Source: Millisia brevis NBRC 105863 (GTDB taxonomy: Bacteria > Actinomycetota > Actinomycetes > Mycobacteriales > Mycobacteriaceae). From it: a stretch of DNA of 64,000 nt. Where the stretch lies: contig NZ_BCRN01000006.1 of assembly GCF_001552615.1 (NCBI RefSeq), positions 62,001-126,000 on the forward strand, given 5' to 3'. Shown here piece by piece: positions 39,587 to 48,316 of this stretch. The notes under the pieces are model-generated. The model was not told where the DNA came from and made no database searches. It worked only from the letters and a program-made list of their open reading frames with translations. The stretch's first letter is position 1, and each line of letters starts with the position of its first letter. A program made the translations under genes and the position numbers.

Positions 39587-40251
39587 GGATGTACCGCGGC
39601 CGTGGCGTCGTCGGCGGGGGTGTCGTGCGCGGGAGTGTCGTGCGCGGCGCCGAAGATCTCGCGGTCCGGGGTCAGCCCCAACGCCAGCGAGATCCGATTG
39701 GTGGCGTTGATCGCCGCGACGATCTGCACCACCTCGTAGATGTCCTCGTCGGTCAGCCCGAATCCGCGCAGACCCTCGATCGTGTCCGCCTCGATATCGC
39801 GCGGGCGGTCGGTCAGCTCCAACGCCAGCTCGATCAGGGCGTGCTCCCGCTCGGACAGCTCGGTCACCTCGCGGTGATCGAGGGCCACGCGGTGTGCGAG
39901 CCACCCGTCGCCGAGGAAGGCACCCAGCTCGTGGACGTGCAGGGCGTGGCAATACGAGCAGCCGTTGCGGACCGAGACCACGGTCGCGAGGATTTCGCGT
40001 TCGCGGCGGGTGATCCCCTGGCCCGGGGCGTCCGCCGAACCCTGCAGCAGCGGGAACAGATACGCGTTGAGACGCTCGAAATGCCCGTCGTCGAGGGCGA
40101 ATCCACGCAGCCAGTTCGGCAGGAAGCCGCTCTGCTTGCGGGTCGCGTCGAAGACCGCCTTCGTCTCCGGGGAGACCTCGTCGTCGGTGGGGACGTGCAG
40201 CCGGGAGATCCGGGTGGACTCCTGCGGCCGAGCCTGCGTCGATGCGGTCAT
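39583..40251 (-). CDS. Carboxymuconolactone decarboxylase/AhpD-fold protein with CxxC
   Basis: 222-residue peroxidase-related protein of the CMD/AhpD fold. The active segment NGCSYCHALHVHELG carries the CxxC plus His of AhpD-like enzymes. The N-terminal block KQSGFLPNWLRGFALDDGHFERL is shared with the next gene. It could be an alkylhydroperoxide reductase or a decarboxylase/isomerase-like enzyme. The start is ATG 40251. It lies 27 bp after a paralogue and overlaps the aldehyde dehydrogenase start. As I recall, pairs of such proteins accompany luciferase-like monooxygenases. Confidence 0.85.
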   Translation of the reverse strand: MTASTQARPQESTRISRLHVPTDDEVSPETKAVFDATRKQSGFLPNWLRGFALDDGHFERLNAYLFPLLQGSADAPGQGITRREREILATVVSVRNGCSYCHALHVHELGAFLGDGWLAHRVALDHREVTELSEREHALIELALELTDRPRDIEADTIEGLRGFGLTDEDIYEVVQIVAAINATNRISLALGLTPDREIFGAAHDTPAHDTPADDATAAVHP

Positions 40252-40278
40252 CGCTCTACCTCCGTTCGTCCGGCGCGA

Positions 40279-40893
40279 TCAGGAAAAGAACTGGTCGTCG
40301 GGGGTGACCTGGAGGAAGATGCTGAACCGGTTCGCCGCGGCGAAGGCGGACACCACGTGCACCGCCTCGAAGATCTCCGCGTCGCTCAGTCCGAGGTCGC
40401 GCAGCCGCTCGATATCGGCGTCGTCGATCTCGTTGGGGTGCAGCGACAGCTTGCTCGCGAACTCGGCGAGCACCCGGTGCTTCGCGGACAGCTCGCGGAC
40501 CTCGCGATAGTCGATCGCGACGCGGGTGCCCAGGCGGCGGTCACCGATCGCCGATCCGAGGCTCTGCGCGTGGTTGAGTCGGCAATAGGAGCAGCCGTTC
40601 TCGGCGGAACTGACCGTCGCGAGGATCTCGCGATCGACGTACGGCAGCAGGCCGGAGTTCGGGTCGAGCAACGCCAGCAGGTAGGTGTTGAAGCGGGCGG
40701 CGTGGCCGCCGCCCAGGGCGAAGGCGCGGGCCCAGTTGGGGATGTAGCCGAGCTGCCGCTCGAGGGAACGCAGCTGATCGGCGAGTTCGGCCGGCAGCTG
40801 GTCCGGTTCGGGGACGGTCAGTCGGGAGATCGAGTCCACGGCAGCCGCATGTGGGGTCGCCGACTCGGAAGGGGACGTGAGTGTTTCGGTCAT
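40279..40893 (-). CDS. Carboxymuconolactone decarboxylase/AhpD-fold protein with CxxC (paralogue)
   Basis: 204-residue paralogue of the following gene: RQLGYIPNWARAFALGGGHAARFNTYLL, active segment ENGCSYCRLNHAQSLG, and LSDAEIFEAVHVVSAFAAANRFS. It may form hetero-oligomers with it. ATG 40893 follows TGAGGA. It is the first gene of the CMD-CMD-aldehyde dehydrogenase operon, downstream of two dyads (41007-41093) that probably control it. Confidence 0.85.
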   Translation of the reverse strand: MTETLTSPSESATPHAAAVDSISRLTVPEPDQLPAELADQLRSLERQLGYIPNWARAFALGGGHAARFNTYLLALLDPNSGLLPYVDREILATVSSAENGCSYCRLNHAQSLGSAIGDRRLGTRVAIDYREVRELSAKHRVLAEFASKLSLHPNEIDDADIERLRDLGLSDAEIFEAVHVVSAFAAANRFSIFLQVTPDDQFFS

Positions 40894-41006
40894 GGCATCC
40901 TCACCATCGGTTGCGCCCGAAGGTCCGGGCACGGTCATCGAGGTCGATTCCGCGGCCCGTTCGCCGCGTATCAACCTGCCGAAACGCTAGGTAACCCTCG
41001 GGATGT

Positions 41007-41033
41007 GAACCAGGACTGCAACCGCTCTGGTTC
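41007..41033. promoter_or_regulatory. Dyad GAACCAG-N13-CTGGTTC
   Basis: Perfect 7-bp inverted repeat in the 234-bp divergent gap between the CMD operon and the methyltransferase gene. The 27-bp span suits LysR or TetR binding; the LysR at 37323 is the nearest candidate. Confidence 0.5.
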
Positions 41034-41072
41034 AAACCTTGCGAACCGCCCGTGATCGAGAGTGGGGCGGAA

Positions 41073-41093
41073 GTGATCGGGAAATCCGATCAC
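41073..41093. promoter_or_regulatory. Dyad GTGATCG-N7-CGATCAC
   Basis: A second perfect 7-bp inverted repeat (21-bp span) in the same gap, 34 bp before the methyltransferase start. It may be an operator for that gene or for the CMD operon. Confidence 0.5.
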
Positions 41094-41127
41094 CGCCTCC
41101 GATTGCCCGAATCGATAGGATGCGCCG

Positions 41128-41736
41128 GTGGACGACCACGCCCGAGCCCGCTGGAATCACAACATCCACTACCACTCGGTCGTGCTCGACGCCGTGCCGC
41201 CACACGCGCGCAGCGCCCTCGACGTGGGCACCGGAAATGGCGTGCTCGCGAACGATCTTCGCGCCGTCCTTACCGACGTCACCGCCATCGATACGGACGC
41301 CGAGGTGCTCGCCGAGGCGCGCACGACCGATCCGTCGATCCACTGGGTCCTCGGCGACGTCATGACCCACCGCCTCGCCCGGCGCTTCGACGTGGTGGCC
41401 TCGGTCGCCACCGTGCACCACCTACCCGATCTGTCGGCGACGCTACGGCGCCTGGCCGATCTGACCGCGCCGTCCGGCGTTCTGGTCGTGATCGGGCTCG
41501 CCGCTCGAACGAGGCTGCGCGACTGCGCGTTCGCAGCCGTGGGAACCGTCCAGCACCGGTGGTACGCGAGGCGACGCGGGTATTGGGAACATACGGCGCC
41601 GGTGGTGTGGCCGCCGCCGCATTCCTTCGAGGAGGTCGACCGCTGCGCCGCCCGCATCCTGCCGGGCGTGCGGTGGCGGCACCTGCCGTTGTTCCGCTAC
41701 GCCCTGGTGTGGCAGAAACCGGCCCACGACAACTGA
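41128..41736 (+). CDS. Class I SAM-dependent methyltransferase
   Basis: 202-residue methyltransferase. SAM motif I is ALDVGTGNGVLA, the acidic loop is TAIDTDAEVLAEA, and motif IV region is DVVASVATVHHLPDLSATLRRLADL. The C-terminal part has WVPPPHSFEEV-like WPPPHSFEEVDRCAARILPG. This subgroup acts on small molecules; substrate unknown. GTG 41128 lies 7 nt after AGGA. Confidence 0.88.
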   Translation: MDDHARARWNHNIHYHSVVLDAVPPHARSALDVGTGNGVLANDLRAVLTDVTAIDTDAEVLAEARTTDPSIHWVLGDVMTHRLARRFDVVASVATVHHLPDLSATLRRLADLTAPSGVLVVIGLAARTRLRDCAFAAVGTVQHRWYARRRGYWEHTAPVVWPPPHSFEEVDRCAARILPGVRWRHLPLFRYALVWQKPAHDN

Positions 41737-41769
41737 TCGTCGGCCGATTCGATCACCGTCGCGGGCGCG

Positions 41770-42177
41770 TCAGTCGACAACCGCGGCAACCGCCTCGATC
41801 TCGACCAATTGATCGTCGTACCCCAGGACGGTGACGCCGAACAGCGTGCTGGGTACGTCGTGTGCGCCGAAGGCGCCGCGAACGACCTCCCAGGCTGCCA
41901 CCAGATCGGCGCGATTCGACGACGCGACCAACACCCGGGTGTTGATCACGTCGGTCAACGTCGCACCGGCCGCATCGAGGGCGGTCGTCAGGTTCCGTAC
42001 GCAGATGGCGGCCTGCCCGGCGTAGTCCCCGATGGATCCGGTACGGCCGTCCCGGTCGAGCGGGCAGGCGCCGGCCAGGAAGATCAGCCTGGCGTGCGCC
42101 GGTGCTGTTGCCGCGTAGGCGTATTGCGCGACGGAGGACAGATCGTTCGCTCTGATCAGGGTCACCGCTGTCGGCAC
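41770..42177 (-). CDS. RidA/YjgF-family protein
   Basis: 135-residue single-domain RidA-fold protein: VAQYAYAATAPAHARLIFLAGACPLDRDG, VRNLTTALDAAGATLTDVINTRVLV, and the closing LVEIEAVAAVVD. RidA hydrolyses reactive enamine/imine intermediates; the key Arg seen in RidA (IEARL) is not at the expected place here, so this may be a divergent YjgF member. GTG 42177 lies 7 nt after GGAGG. Confidence 0.83.
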   Translation of the reverse strand: MPTAVTLIRANDLSSVAQYAYAATAPAHARLIFLAGACPLDRDGRTGSIGDYAGQAAICVRNLTTALDAAGATLTDVINTRVLVASSNRADLVAAWEVVRGAFGAHDVPSTLFGVTVLGYDDQLVEIEAVAAVVD

Positions 42178-42261
42178 GAGAAATCCTCCCACTGGACGAT
42201 CCCTCATGATCCCGGGTCCGCCGCCGCCGGCCGGCACACTCCCTCCGGTTCGTGCCCGGGG

Positions 42262-43932
42262 TCAGTTCCGGGTGAGCAGCGGCTGCAGGCGTTCGGTGTC
42301 CGCGTCCGTCCAGCCCGCGGGCTCGAGGATCGCCTGCCAGGCGTAGGGGATCGCCGACAGGTAGTTGTGACCGTGGCCGTCCGGCACGCCGGTCGACACC
42401 GCCATGTCGGCCGACACCTGCAGGAAGGTGACAAACGGAATCCACCGGGTCGCCCCAACCACGTCGCGGCCGCGGGCTTCCTCGAGCCAGTCCGGCTGGT
42501 TGAGGATCAGGTTCGGCGACCACCAGGTGATCGGGTCGGATGCGTGCTGCAGGTAGACCACCCGCGATTGGGCCCAGGGAGCGTCCGGGCGGTCGAGGTC
42601 ACCCTGGTCGGCGATATAGCGCAGGTGCCGGCCGTCGTCGTAGATCGGAAGCCATTCCGGCGAACCCGCGTCGCGATTGGTGGTCGCATCGCGCCACAGG
42701 GTGTTGTTGAACGTCGGACCGACCAGCAGGGCTCCGTCGGTGCGGGCGGCGACCGTCGGCACGGTGCCGAACGCCGCCTCCGCGCCGAACGAGCCGAGGC
42801 TCTCGCCGAAGACCACCAACTGCGGGCGCTCCGCCTCCGGCAGTTCGCGGATGCGGGCGTCGATCGCCTCGAACAGCGCGCTACCCGCCTGACGGGCCCG
42901 TTCACTGTCGACGAGGAAGGACACCCAACTGGGCAGATACGAGTACTGAATCGCGACGGACGCGACGTCGCCGTTGTACATGTATTCGAGGCTGTCGACG
43001 GTCGCCTTGTTGGTCCACCCGGACCCGGTCGTCGCGCCGACGGCGATCACCGCCCGCTCCAAACCGCCGGCCCGCACCAATTCGTCGGCGGCCAATGCGG
43101 CGTTCGCCCGCAGATCGTCGCCCGATCCCAGACCGATGAAGACGCGCACCGGCTCGACGGCCGGGCTGTCGTTGAACGCGCTCAGATCCTCGACGCTCGG
43201 CCCGTGGGCGATGAACGTTCGACCTTCGCGGCCGAGTGAATCCCAGGTCACCAGGGAGTCCGGTCCACCGGAGCGCAGCGAGGTGGTCGGCGGCTCGGAG
43301 CCCGCCGACGTCTCATTGTTCGCGGCGGCGAAGACCGAGTTGAGCGCGGCCAACGAGTAGCGCGCGACCACACCGTTGAGGATCAGCACCGTCACGAGGA
43401 TGACGATCAACCCACCCGCGGCGGCCGAGATCCGCGGCGGAGCGACCCGATTGAGCGCCCGGGTCAGCCGGATGACCAGACCGCCCCACAGCTGGCCCAA
43501 CCGGATGAACAGCAGCAGGATGAGCGCGGCGATCAGGATCACCAACGGATAGGCGATGAACGACAGCCGCTCGACCCCCATGAGGTCGCGGATCTGGTTC
43601 TGCCAGACCCGGAACAGCAGCAGCATCACCACGGTGCCCACCACGAAGACTCCGCCGAGCCCGAGCCACCAGCGGCGTGCCGGTCGCGGCCACGGCTCGG
43701 TGCGGGAGAGCAGGTAGGCGCTCAACCAGGCGCCGAAGACACCCAGGCTGTATCCGAGGGCGCCCGCCGCGCCGGAGACCACACCTTGGAAGAGAGGGCC
43801 GCGCGGCAGGAGCGACGGGGTCAGCGACAACCAGAGGAAGAGCACACCGACGATCGCGCCCGGGAAACTGCATCGCGGGATGATCCGCTCGAGTATCGGG
43901 GTCTGCTCGGGCTGCCTGTGCCGCGTGACCAT
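42262..43932 (-). CDS. Membrane-anchored alpha/beta hydrolase (Abhydrolase_9 type)
   Basis: 556 residues. The N-terminal 180 residues have about five membrane segments (CSFPGAIVGVLFLWLSLTPSLLPRGPLFQGVVSGAAGALGYS onward). The C-terminal hydrolase domain has FGESLGSFGAEAAF with the nucleophile Ser, FVGPTFNNTLW-like LLVGPTFNNTLWRD, YLQHASDPITWW with a candidate acid, and GHGHNY with His. This two-domain type is typical of actinobacteria and untested enzymatically. ATG 43932 is 5 nt after GGAGG. Confidence 0.87.
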   Translation of the reverse strand: MVTRHRQPEQTPILERIIPRCSFPGAIVGVLFLWLSLTPSLLPRGPLFQGVVSGAAGALGYSLGVFGAWLSAYLLSRTEPWPRPARRWWLGLGGVFVVGTVVMLLLFRVWQNQIRDLMGVERLSFIAYPLVILIAALILLLFIRLGQLWGGLVIRLTRALNRVAPPRISAAAGGLIVILVTVLILNGVVARYSLAALNSVFAAANNETSAGSEPPTTSLRSGGPDSLVTWDSLGREGRTFIAHGPSVEDLSAFNDSPAVEPVRVFIGLGSGDDLRANAALAADELVRAGGLERAVIAVGATTGSGWTNKATVDSLEYMYNGDVASVAIQYSYLPSWVSFLVDSERARQAGSALFEAIDARIRELPEAERPQLVVFGESLGSFGAEAAFGTVPTVAARTDGALLVGPTFNNTLWRDATTNRDAGSPEWLPIYDDGRHLRYIADQGDLDRPDAPWAQSRVVYLQHASDPITWWSPNLILNQPDWLEEARGRDVVGATRWIPFVTFLQVSADMAVSTGVPDGHGHNYLSAIPYAWQAILEPAGWTDADTERLQPLLTRN

Positions 43933-44404
43933 GTCCACCTCCGCCGTGGGCCGGGCGCCACTGAGGGATCGCGAGACGACCCGATAGCGGTGGCTCCACG
44001 ACAGGTCGTTCCACCGAATCGGCGTACCACCTTGGCGACGAGTGCATTTGTATCACCACCGGTCGCCATTCACGACAACAGGAGCCCGCCATTTCTGATG
44101 CCTGTCACGAATTGTGATGCAGTGCACCTCATTCCATTGGGGGTGAACGAGAGTGAATCGTTCGGATATTTCCTCGCCTCGCCGGTACTCGGACGAACAT
44201 CGTCGCCGCAACGTCCGCAATCGCGGTGTGTACCAACCGTCCGCCGGATAACGCGGGCCGTCGCAGACTCCGGGCCGCATTCCGCCCCGCTCGAGCGGAG
44301 CGCCGGCTGTCCCGGATCGGCATCGCGAGACGGACGCCCTGCGAGGCGAGCCCGAGAATGCGCACCTGTGTGAGACTCGGGGGAGACCTCGACGGAAGGG
44401 CGAC
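43933..44404. other. 472-bp gap with no credible gene
   Basis: Divergent gap between the membrane hydrolase and GPP34 genes. The only candidate reading frames are antisense or codon-biased shadows. An AT-richer patch at about 44080-44180 and a CCGCTCGAGCGG palindrome at 44287-44298 are the only notable features; the former may hold promoters. Confidence 0.5.
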
Positions 44405-45115
44405 ATGGTGGACACCCCGAACAGTGCCGGGACGCTCCCTGCCGAGCCCACGTTCGTCGAGGATCTGCTGCTCCTGCTGTTCGACCCGACCACGGGCACG
44501 ATCGCGGGGGAGGGCACCCTGTTCTACGTCCTCGGCGGGGCGGTCCTCGCCGAGTTGGGGGCTCGCGGTCTCGTCGCGGCGCCCGAGGACTCCACCCCTG
44601 GCGGCGAGATCCTGCACGCCGTCGACGGTGCGGTTCGACCGGTCGACCCGCTGATCGCCGACGCCTTCGACCGGGTCGCCCGCACACCGACCGCCGCTCA
44701 GGTCCTGCTGGCCGCGGTCGGGCCCGGTCTGCGCCAACCCGTGCTCGACCGCCTCGTCGACCGGGGCTACATCCGCGTCGAGAAGCGGCGCTTCCTCGGA
44801 CTGATCCCCACCACCACGCTTGTCCCCGCCGATGTCACCCGCAGGTCCGAACTCCTGGTGTCGGTGCGCGCGGTCCTGGTCGACGGGGCCCCGCCGACTC
44901 CCCGGATCGGTGCGCTGGCGGCCCTGCTGTCCGCAAGCGGCTCGTTGCCGACCTTCCATCCCGACATCCCGTGGTCGAGCCCGGTGATCGCCCGCGCCAA
45001 ACAACTCGAACAGGGCGACTGGGGTGCGCAGGCCGCCGAGATCGCGGTGACCCGCACGATGACGGTCATCATCAACAACGCCGTGATCGCGGCGGTGGTG
45101 GCGCCGAAGCCGTAA
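44405..45115 (+). CDS. GPP34 (GOLPH3-like) family protein
   Basis: 236 residues matching the GOLPH3/VPS74 fold that in eukaryotes binds PI4P on Golgi membranes. The family strands are FVEDLLLLLFDPTTGTIAGEGTLFYVLGGAVLAELGARG and GYIRVEKRRFLGLIPTTTLVPADV; the last is a typical internal motif. Bacterial members are common in actinobacteria with unknown role, perhaps peripheral membrane-lipid binding. ATG 44405 follows GGAAGG. Its stop lies 58 bp before the TerD-HNH gene. Confidence 0.88.
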   Translation: MVDTPNSAGTLPAEPTFVEDLLLLLFDPTTGTIAGEGTLFYVLGGAVLAELGARGLVAAPEDSTPGGEILHAVDGAVRPVDPLIADAFDRVARTPTAAQVLLAAVGPGLRQPVLDRLVDRGYIRVEKRRFLGLIPTTTLVPADVTRRSELLVSVRAVLVDGAPPTPRIGALAALLSASGSLPTFHPDIPWSSPVIARAKQLEQGDWGAQAAEIAVTRTMTVIINNAVIAAVVAPKP

Positions 45116-45173
45116 AGGTCTTCCGGACTGAACCGATAATGGTCTGTGGGTGCGTCTCGATAGGCTGCCCACC

Positions 45174-46832
45174 ATGGCATCGGTAGTCGAATTGCGGTCC
45201 GGAGCGAATATGACGATCGCCGCGGAGCCTTTGACGGTCACCGTGGAGTCGGATTCGGGTTCGATGGTCGACGCTCAGGCTCTGCTGGTCGGACCGGCGG
45301 GCCGGGTGCGAGCCGATGATGACTTCGTCTTTTTCAATGCTCCGCAGCATCGATCGGGAGCGGTTCGGGTGGCCTCTGCCCGGCGACGTGCGGTCGTCGA
45401 GGTCGATCCGCGTCGAGTGGAGTCCACCATCGATCGGATCGTCCTCTCAATATCCGTCGATCACGACGTTCGAGCTCGAGGGACCCGATTCCGTGTCTCG
45501 ATCGACCGCCGCGGCTCCGAACTCGCCATCTACTGCGATGACTGGCCTGCCGGTATCACGGCCTTGATGGTCGGGGAGTTCTATCGCCGCGGCGATGCGT
45601 GGAAGTTTCGCGCCATCGGCCAGGGGTGGGACACCGGAGTCGCCGGTTTGGCCGAGCACTTCGGAGTCGCCATCGATGATCCGGGGCCATCCCACCAGCC
45701 GGAATCGGATCGTCGTCGCGCGGCCGAGCAACCGCGGAATCCGGCACCGCCCACCCCTCCCCGTGGTGACGCGCGCCCGGCGAACTGGTATCCGGATACG
45801 CAGCAGCCAGGCCTGCTTCGTTGGTGGGACTCCCGTGGATGGACGGATCGAACACGGCCCAACTTCTCCGGACAGCCGTCTACCTGTCCCCGGTGTGGAG
45901 GAGAACTGAAGGACCGGCTACTCGGGGGCACGCCGATCTGTAAGCAATGTCGCGGTCCGATCAATCAGCTGATGGATGAATGGGTGTCGCGAGCGCGCGA
46001 TGTCCTCGATGCGCATGGGCCGCACGGGCCGGATTGGGACGACCTCTGGGCGAGGCTGAGATTCGAGATGATCCCCGAAGAGGTCGGATACTCGGCGCTG
46101 CGCAAAGTTGCATTGCGTTATCTCGAACGCGTAGTGGCCTTCGCGTTCGCGGATGGCGCCATCGAACAGTCGGAGCTCGACCACTTCACTCGAGCGGTAG
46201 CCGCACTGCACATACCTCCAGGCAAACAGATCGACGAGCTATGTGGACGAATGCAGCGCGGGCGCATGCTTACGCGGCTTCGCGATGGCGATCTTCCCCG
46301 GGCGACGGCGCACTCCGTGCACCTGGATTCCGACGAGTTGTTGCATCTGCAGGCACCGGTCCGTCGTGTTCGTCAACGGGCGAACGGGCCGAGAGTGGAT
46401 GAGGGGCAGCTGCTGGTCACCAACAAGAAGCTCCGATTCGTCGGACCGACGAGCGGGACCGAAGTCGCCTGGTCGAAGGTGACCAGCATCAGCATCGAGC
46501 GGAACAGCGTCATCGTTGCAGCTACGACCGCCGCAGGGGGCGGTGTGTACACCGCGCATGATCCGGAGTACGTGGCTGCGGTGCTCGAGGGCACCTTGCG
46601 GGTGTCGAAGCGATTGGTTCTCGTACCGGGCATGCGCGACTCGCGGTCCATCCCACAGCACGTACGCAACGCAGTGTGGCAGCGCGACGGCGCGCGTTGC
46701 ACCCAGTGTGGCGCATCGGAGTACCTTGAGTTCGACCATGTGATTCCGTTCAGCCGGGGCGGCGCCACCAGCGTCAACAATCTCCAGATACTTTGTCGTG
46801 CATGCAATCAGGCGAAGGGTGCTCGCCTCTAG
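45174..46832 (+). CDS. TerD - DUF2510 - zinc ribbon - TerB-like - PH-like - HNH endonuclease multidomain protein
   Basis: 552 residues in visible modules. A TerD-like domain covers 2-168 (ELRSGANMTI ... YRRGDAWKFRAIGQGWDTGVAGLAEHFGV). A DUF2510 Trp repeat is at 202-230 (WYPDTQQPGLLRWWDSRGWTD). A zinc ribbon uses C238/C241/C256/C259. A TerB-like helical region is at 268-372 (FADGAIEQSELDHF). A PH-like domain is at 383-478. A C-terminal HNH nuclease at 491-552 has C509/C512, D521-H522 and C541/C544. TerD and TerB are tellurite-stress domains linked by comparative genomics to defence and damage response. The role is unknown; a nuclease effector recruited by Ter domains is inference. ATG 45174 has only weak AGG upstream. 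Confidence 0.85.
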   Translation: MASVVELRSGANMTIAAEPLTVTVESDSGSMVDAQALLVGPAGRVRADDDFVFFNAPQHRSGAVRVASARRRAVVEVDPRRVESTIDRIVLSISVDHDVRARGTRFRVSIDRRGSELAIYCDDWPAGITALMVGEFYRRGDAWKFRAIGQGWDTGVAGLAEHFGVAIDDPGPSHQPESDRRRAAEQPRNPAPPTPPRGDARPANWYPDTQQPGLLRWWDSRGWTDRTRPNFSGQPSTCPRCGGELKDRLLGGTPICKQCRGPINQLMDEWVSRARDVLDAHGPHGPDWDDLWARLRFEMIPEEVGYSALRKVALRYLERVVAFAFADGAIEQSELDHFTRAVAALHIPPGKQIDELCGRMQRGRMLTRLRDGDLPRATAHSVHLDSDELLHLQAPVRRVRQRANGPRVDEGQLLVTNKKLRFVGPTSGTEVAWSKVTSISIERNSVIVAATTAAGGGVYTAHDPEYVAAVLEGTLRVSKRLVLVPGMRDSRSIPQHVRNAVWQRDGARCTQCGASEYLEFDHVIPFSRGGATSVNNLQILCRACNQAKGARL

Positions 46833-46854
46833 GCCCGCGCGGAGTTCGCGGCGG

Positions 46855-47388
46855 TCACAGCGCCACGCGAACCTTCGGGAAGATGCGGCCATTCGAAAAC
46901 CGCCGTCCCTCGATGGTCAGGAGCCGCTCCTTGCGCTCGAGCCCGGCGGAGAAGCCGACCAATTCGCCGGTCGCGCCGATCACCCGGTGGCAGGGGATCA
47001 CGATCAGCAAGGGGTTGCGCGCAACGGCCCGCCCGACCCGCTGGGCCGCGGCGCGGTCGCCGATGCGCTCGGCGAGCCGCCCGTAGGTGACGGTGTCGCC
47101 GTACGGAATCTCCCGGAGCATCGCCCACACGGTCTCCTGGAACGGGTCGCCGTACGTGGCGAGCGGCAGGTCGAAACTCGCCCGGGTGACGGCGAGATAC
47201 TGGATCATCTGCGAATGCGCTGCGTGGGCAACCGGATTGGCGACGAGGGGTACCTCCACCCCGAGGCGTTCCGCCGCCGGCGCCCCGGCTTGTCCCTCGA
47301 GGAAGGTGCCGATCAGACCGTCTCTGTTGACGACGTAGGTGATCTCGCCGAGCTCGGTCGACATCCGACTGTGGATGACTGCGCTCAT
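46855..47388 (-). CDS. ogt: Methylated-DNA-[protein]-cysteine S-methyltransferase
   Basis: 177-residue O6-alkylguanine-DNA alkyltransferase that transfers the alkyl group to its own Cys. The active motif is IPCHRVIGATGELVGFSAGLERKERLL, preceded by the DNA-binding helix YGRLAERIGDRAAAQRVGRAVARNPL. It has no Ada N-terminal domain, so it is the Ogt type. ATG 47388. Its stop lies 22 bp from the convergent TerD-HNH stop, and it is divergent from a TetR gene. Confidence 0.93.
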   Translation of the reverse strand: MSAVIHSRMSTELGEITYVVNRDGLIGTFLEGQAGAPAAERLGVEVPLVANPVAHAAHSQMIQYLAVTRASFDLPLATYGDPFQETVWAMLREIPYGDTVTYGRLAERIGDRAAAQRVGRAVARNPLLIVIPCHRVIGATGELVGFSAGLERKERLLTIEGRRFSNGRIFPKVRVAL

Positions 47389-47533
47389 CGTTCCGCCCTT
47401 CGGTATGCCGTGGTGGGTTCCACGAACACCGGGTAGACGCGGCGGACGCCCCGAATGTGAGCCGCGCATCCGCAACCGGAGATCCCGTGCAACCGCCGGA
47501 ACCGCTCGGTCGGGGCTGCGAGATACTGGGACC

Positions 47534-48115
47534 ATGCGGTCGCGGAGCAGGATCATCGATGCCGTACAGACCCTCATCGGTCAGTCGGGATTCTCCGGTG
47601 TCTCGATCGCCTCGGCCGCGCAGGCCGCCGGGGTGACGCGGCAGACGATCTACTCCATTTTCGGCAGCCGCGAGGAGCTCGTGTCGCAGGCCGTCGCCGA
47701 ACACCTCACCGATATCGTGCGCGGCCTCCAGGAACAGCTGGGAGCAGCGACGACGCCGACGGGTTATGTGGTCGATTTGATCGTCGCGTGTCGAACGATC
47801 GTCCGGACCGATCCGGTACTCCGAGCCCTCCTGCTGCACGACGCGAACAACCCGCTCTTCGACTCGGGGGCCCTGGAGCGGGCCCGGGCCGTGGGGATCG
47901 GCCTGCTGTCGCCGATGGAGGAGTTGTTCCCGTATACCGACGAGCAGTTGGCCGATATCGCGGACTTCTGCATCCATCTGGGGTGGTCGGCGATCTGTTT
48001 CGACGCCCCCTCCGCTCGATCCGACGCCGAGCTGGATCGCTTTCTGACCCGTTGGCTGACACCGGCTTTCGCGAATCTGACCGAAGTGTCCGCAAGCGAC
48101 ACCGGCACGCACTGA
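47534..48115 (+). CDS. TetR-family transcriptional regulator
   Basis: 193-residue TetR protein with HTH SGFSGVSIASAAQAAGVTRQTIYSIFGSREELVSQAV. The remaining helical domain has LLLHDANNPLFDSGALERARAVG, seen in TetR regulators of lipid or sterol genes. ATG 47534. It lies 201 bp upstream of the co-directional cholesterol oxidase, which is a plausible target but has its own promoter. Confidence 0.9.
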   Translation: MRSRSRIIDAVQTLIGQSGFSGVSIASAAQAAGVTRQTIYSIFGSREELVSQAVAEHLTDIVRGLQEQLGAATTPTGYVVDLIVACRTIVRTDPVLRALLLHDANNPLFDSGALERARAVGIGLLSPMEELFPYTDEQLADIADFCIHLGWSAICFDAPSARSDAELDRFLTRWLTPAFANLTEVSASDTGTH

Positions 48116-48198
48116 CCTCCCTGCTCCCCGTCGACCGACCGCATTCCGGAACGTCCGGACGGGCGTGGATGTCCGCCGTCCGGCAGCACCTGTGAATC

Positions 48199-48228
48199 TT
48201 GACACTTTCGAGCCGGATCGTCTAGTTT
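48199..48228 (+). promoter_or_regulatory. Promoter with consensus -35 before cholesterol oxidase
   Basis: TTGACA at 48199-48204 is a perfect -35. A -10 of TCTAGT (48221-48226, 16-bp spacing) or TAGTTT (48223-48228, 18-bp) follows. This would give a leader of about 85 nt to the ATG at 48317. Confidence 0.6.
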
Positions 48229-48316
48229 TCCGGCGACGGGTGGTCGGTGCGACACCCTGGCGAAGTTCCGGGGCGGCCGTTCGGGCGGTCCCGCAGGCCA
48301 AAAGGGCGGATCGCAT

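Noticed and set aside
43933-44404. GlxR/Crp site at TGTGATGCAGTGCACC (about 44112)
   Set aside because: Only the left half-site fits; the right half lacks TCACA, so it was not reported as a feature.
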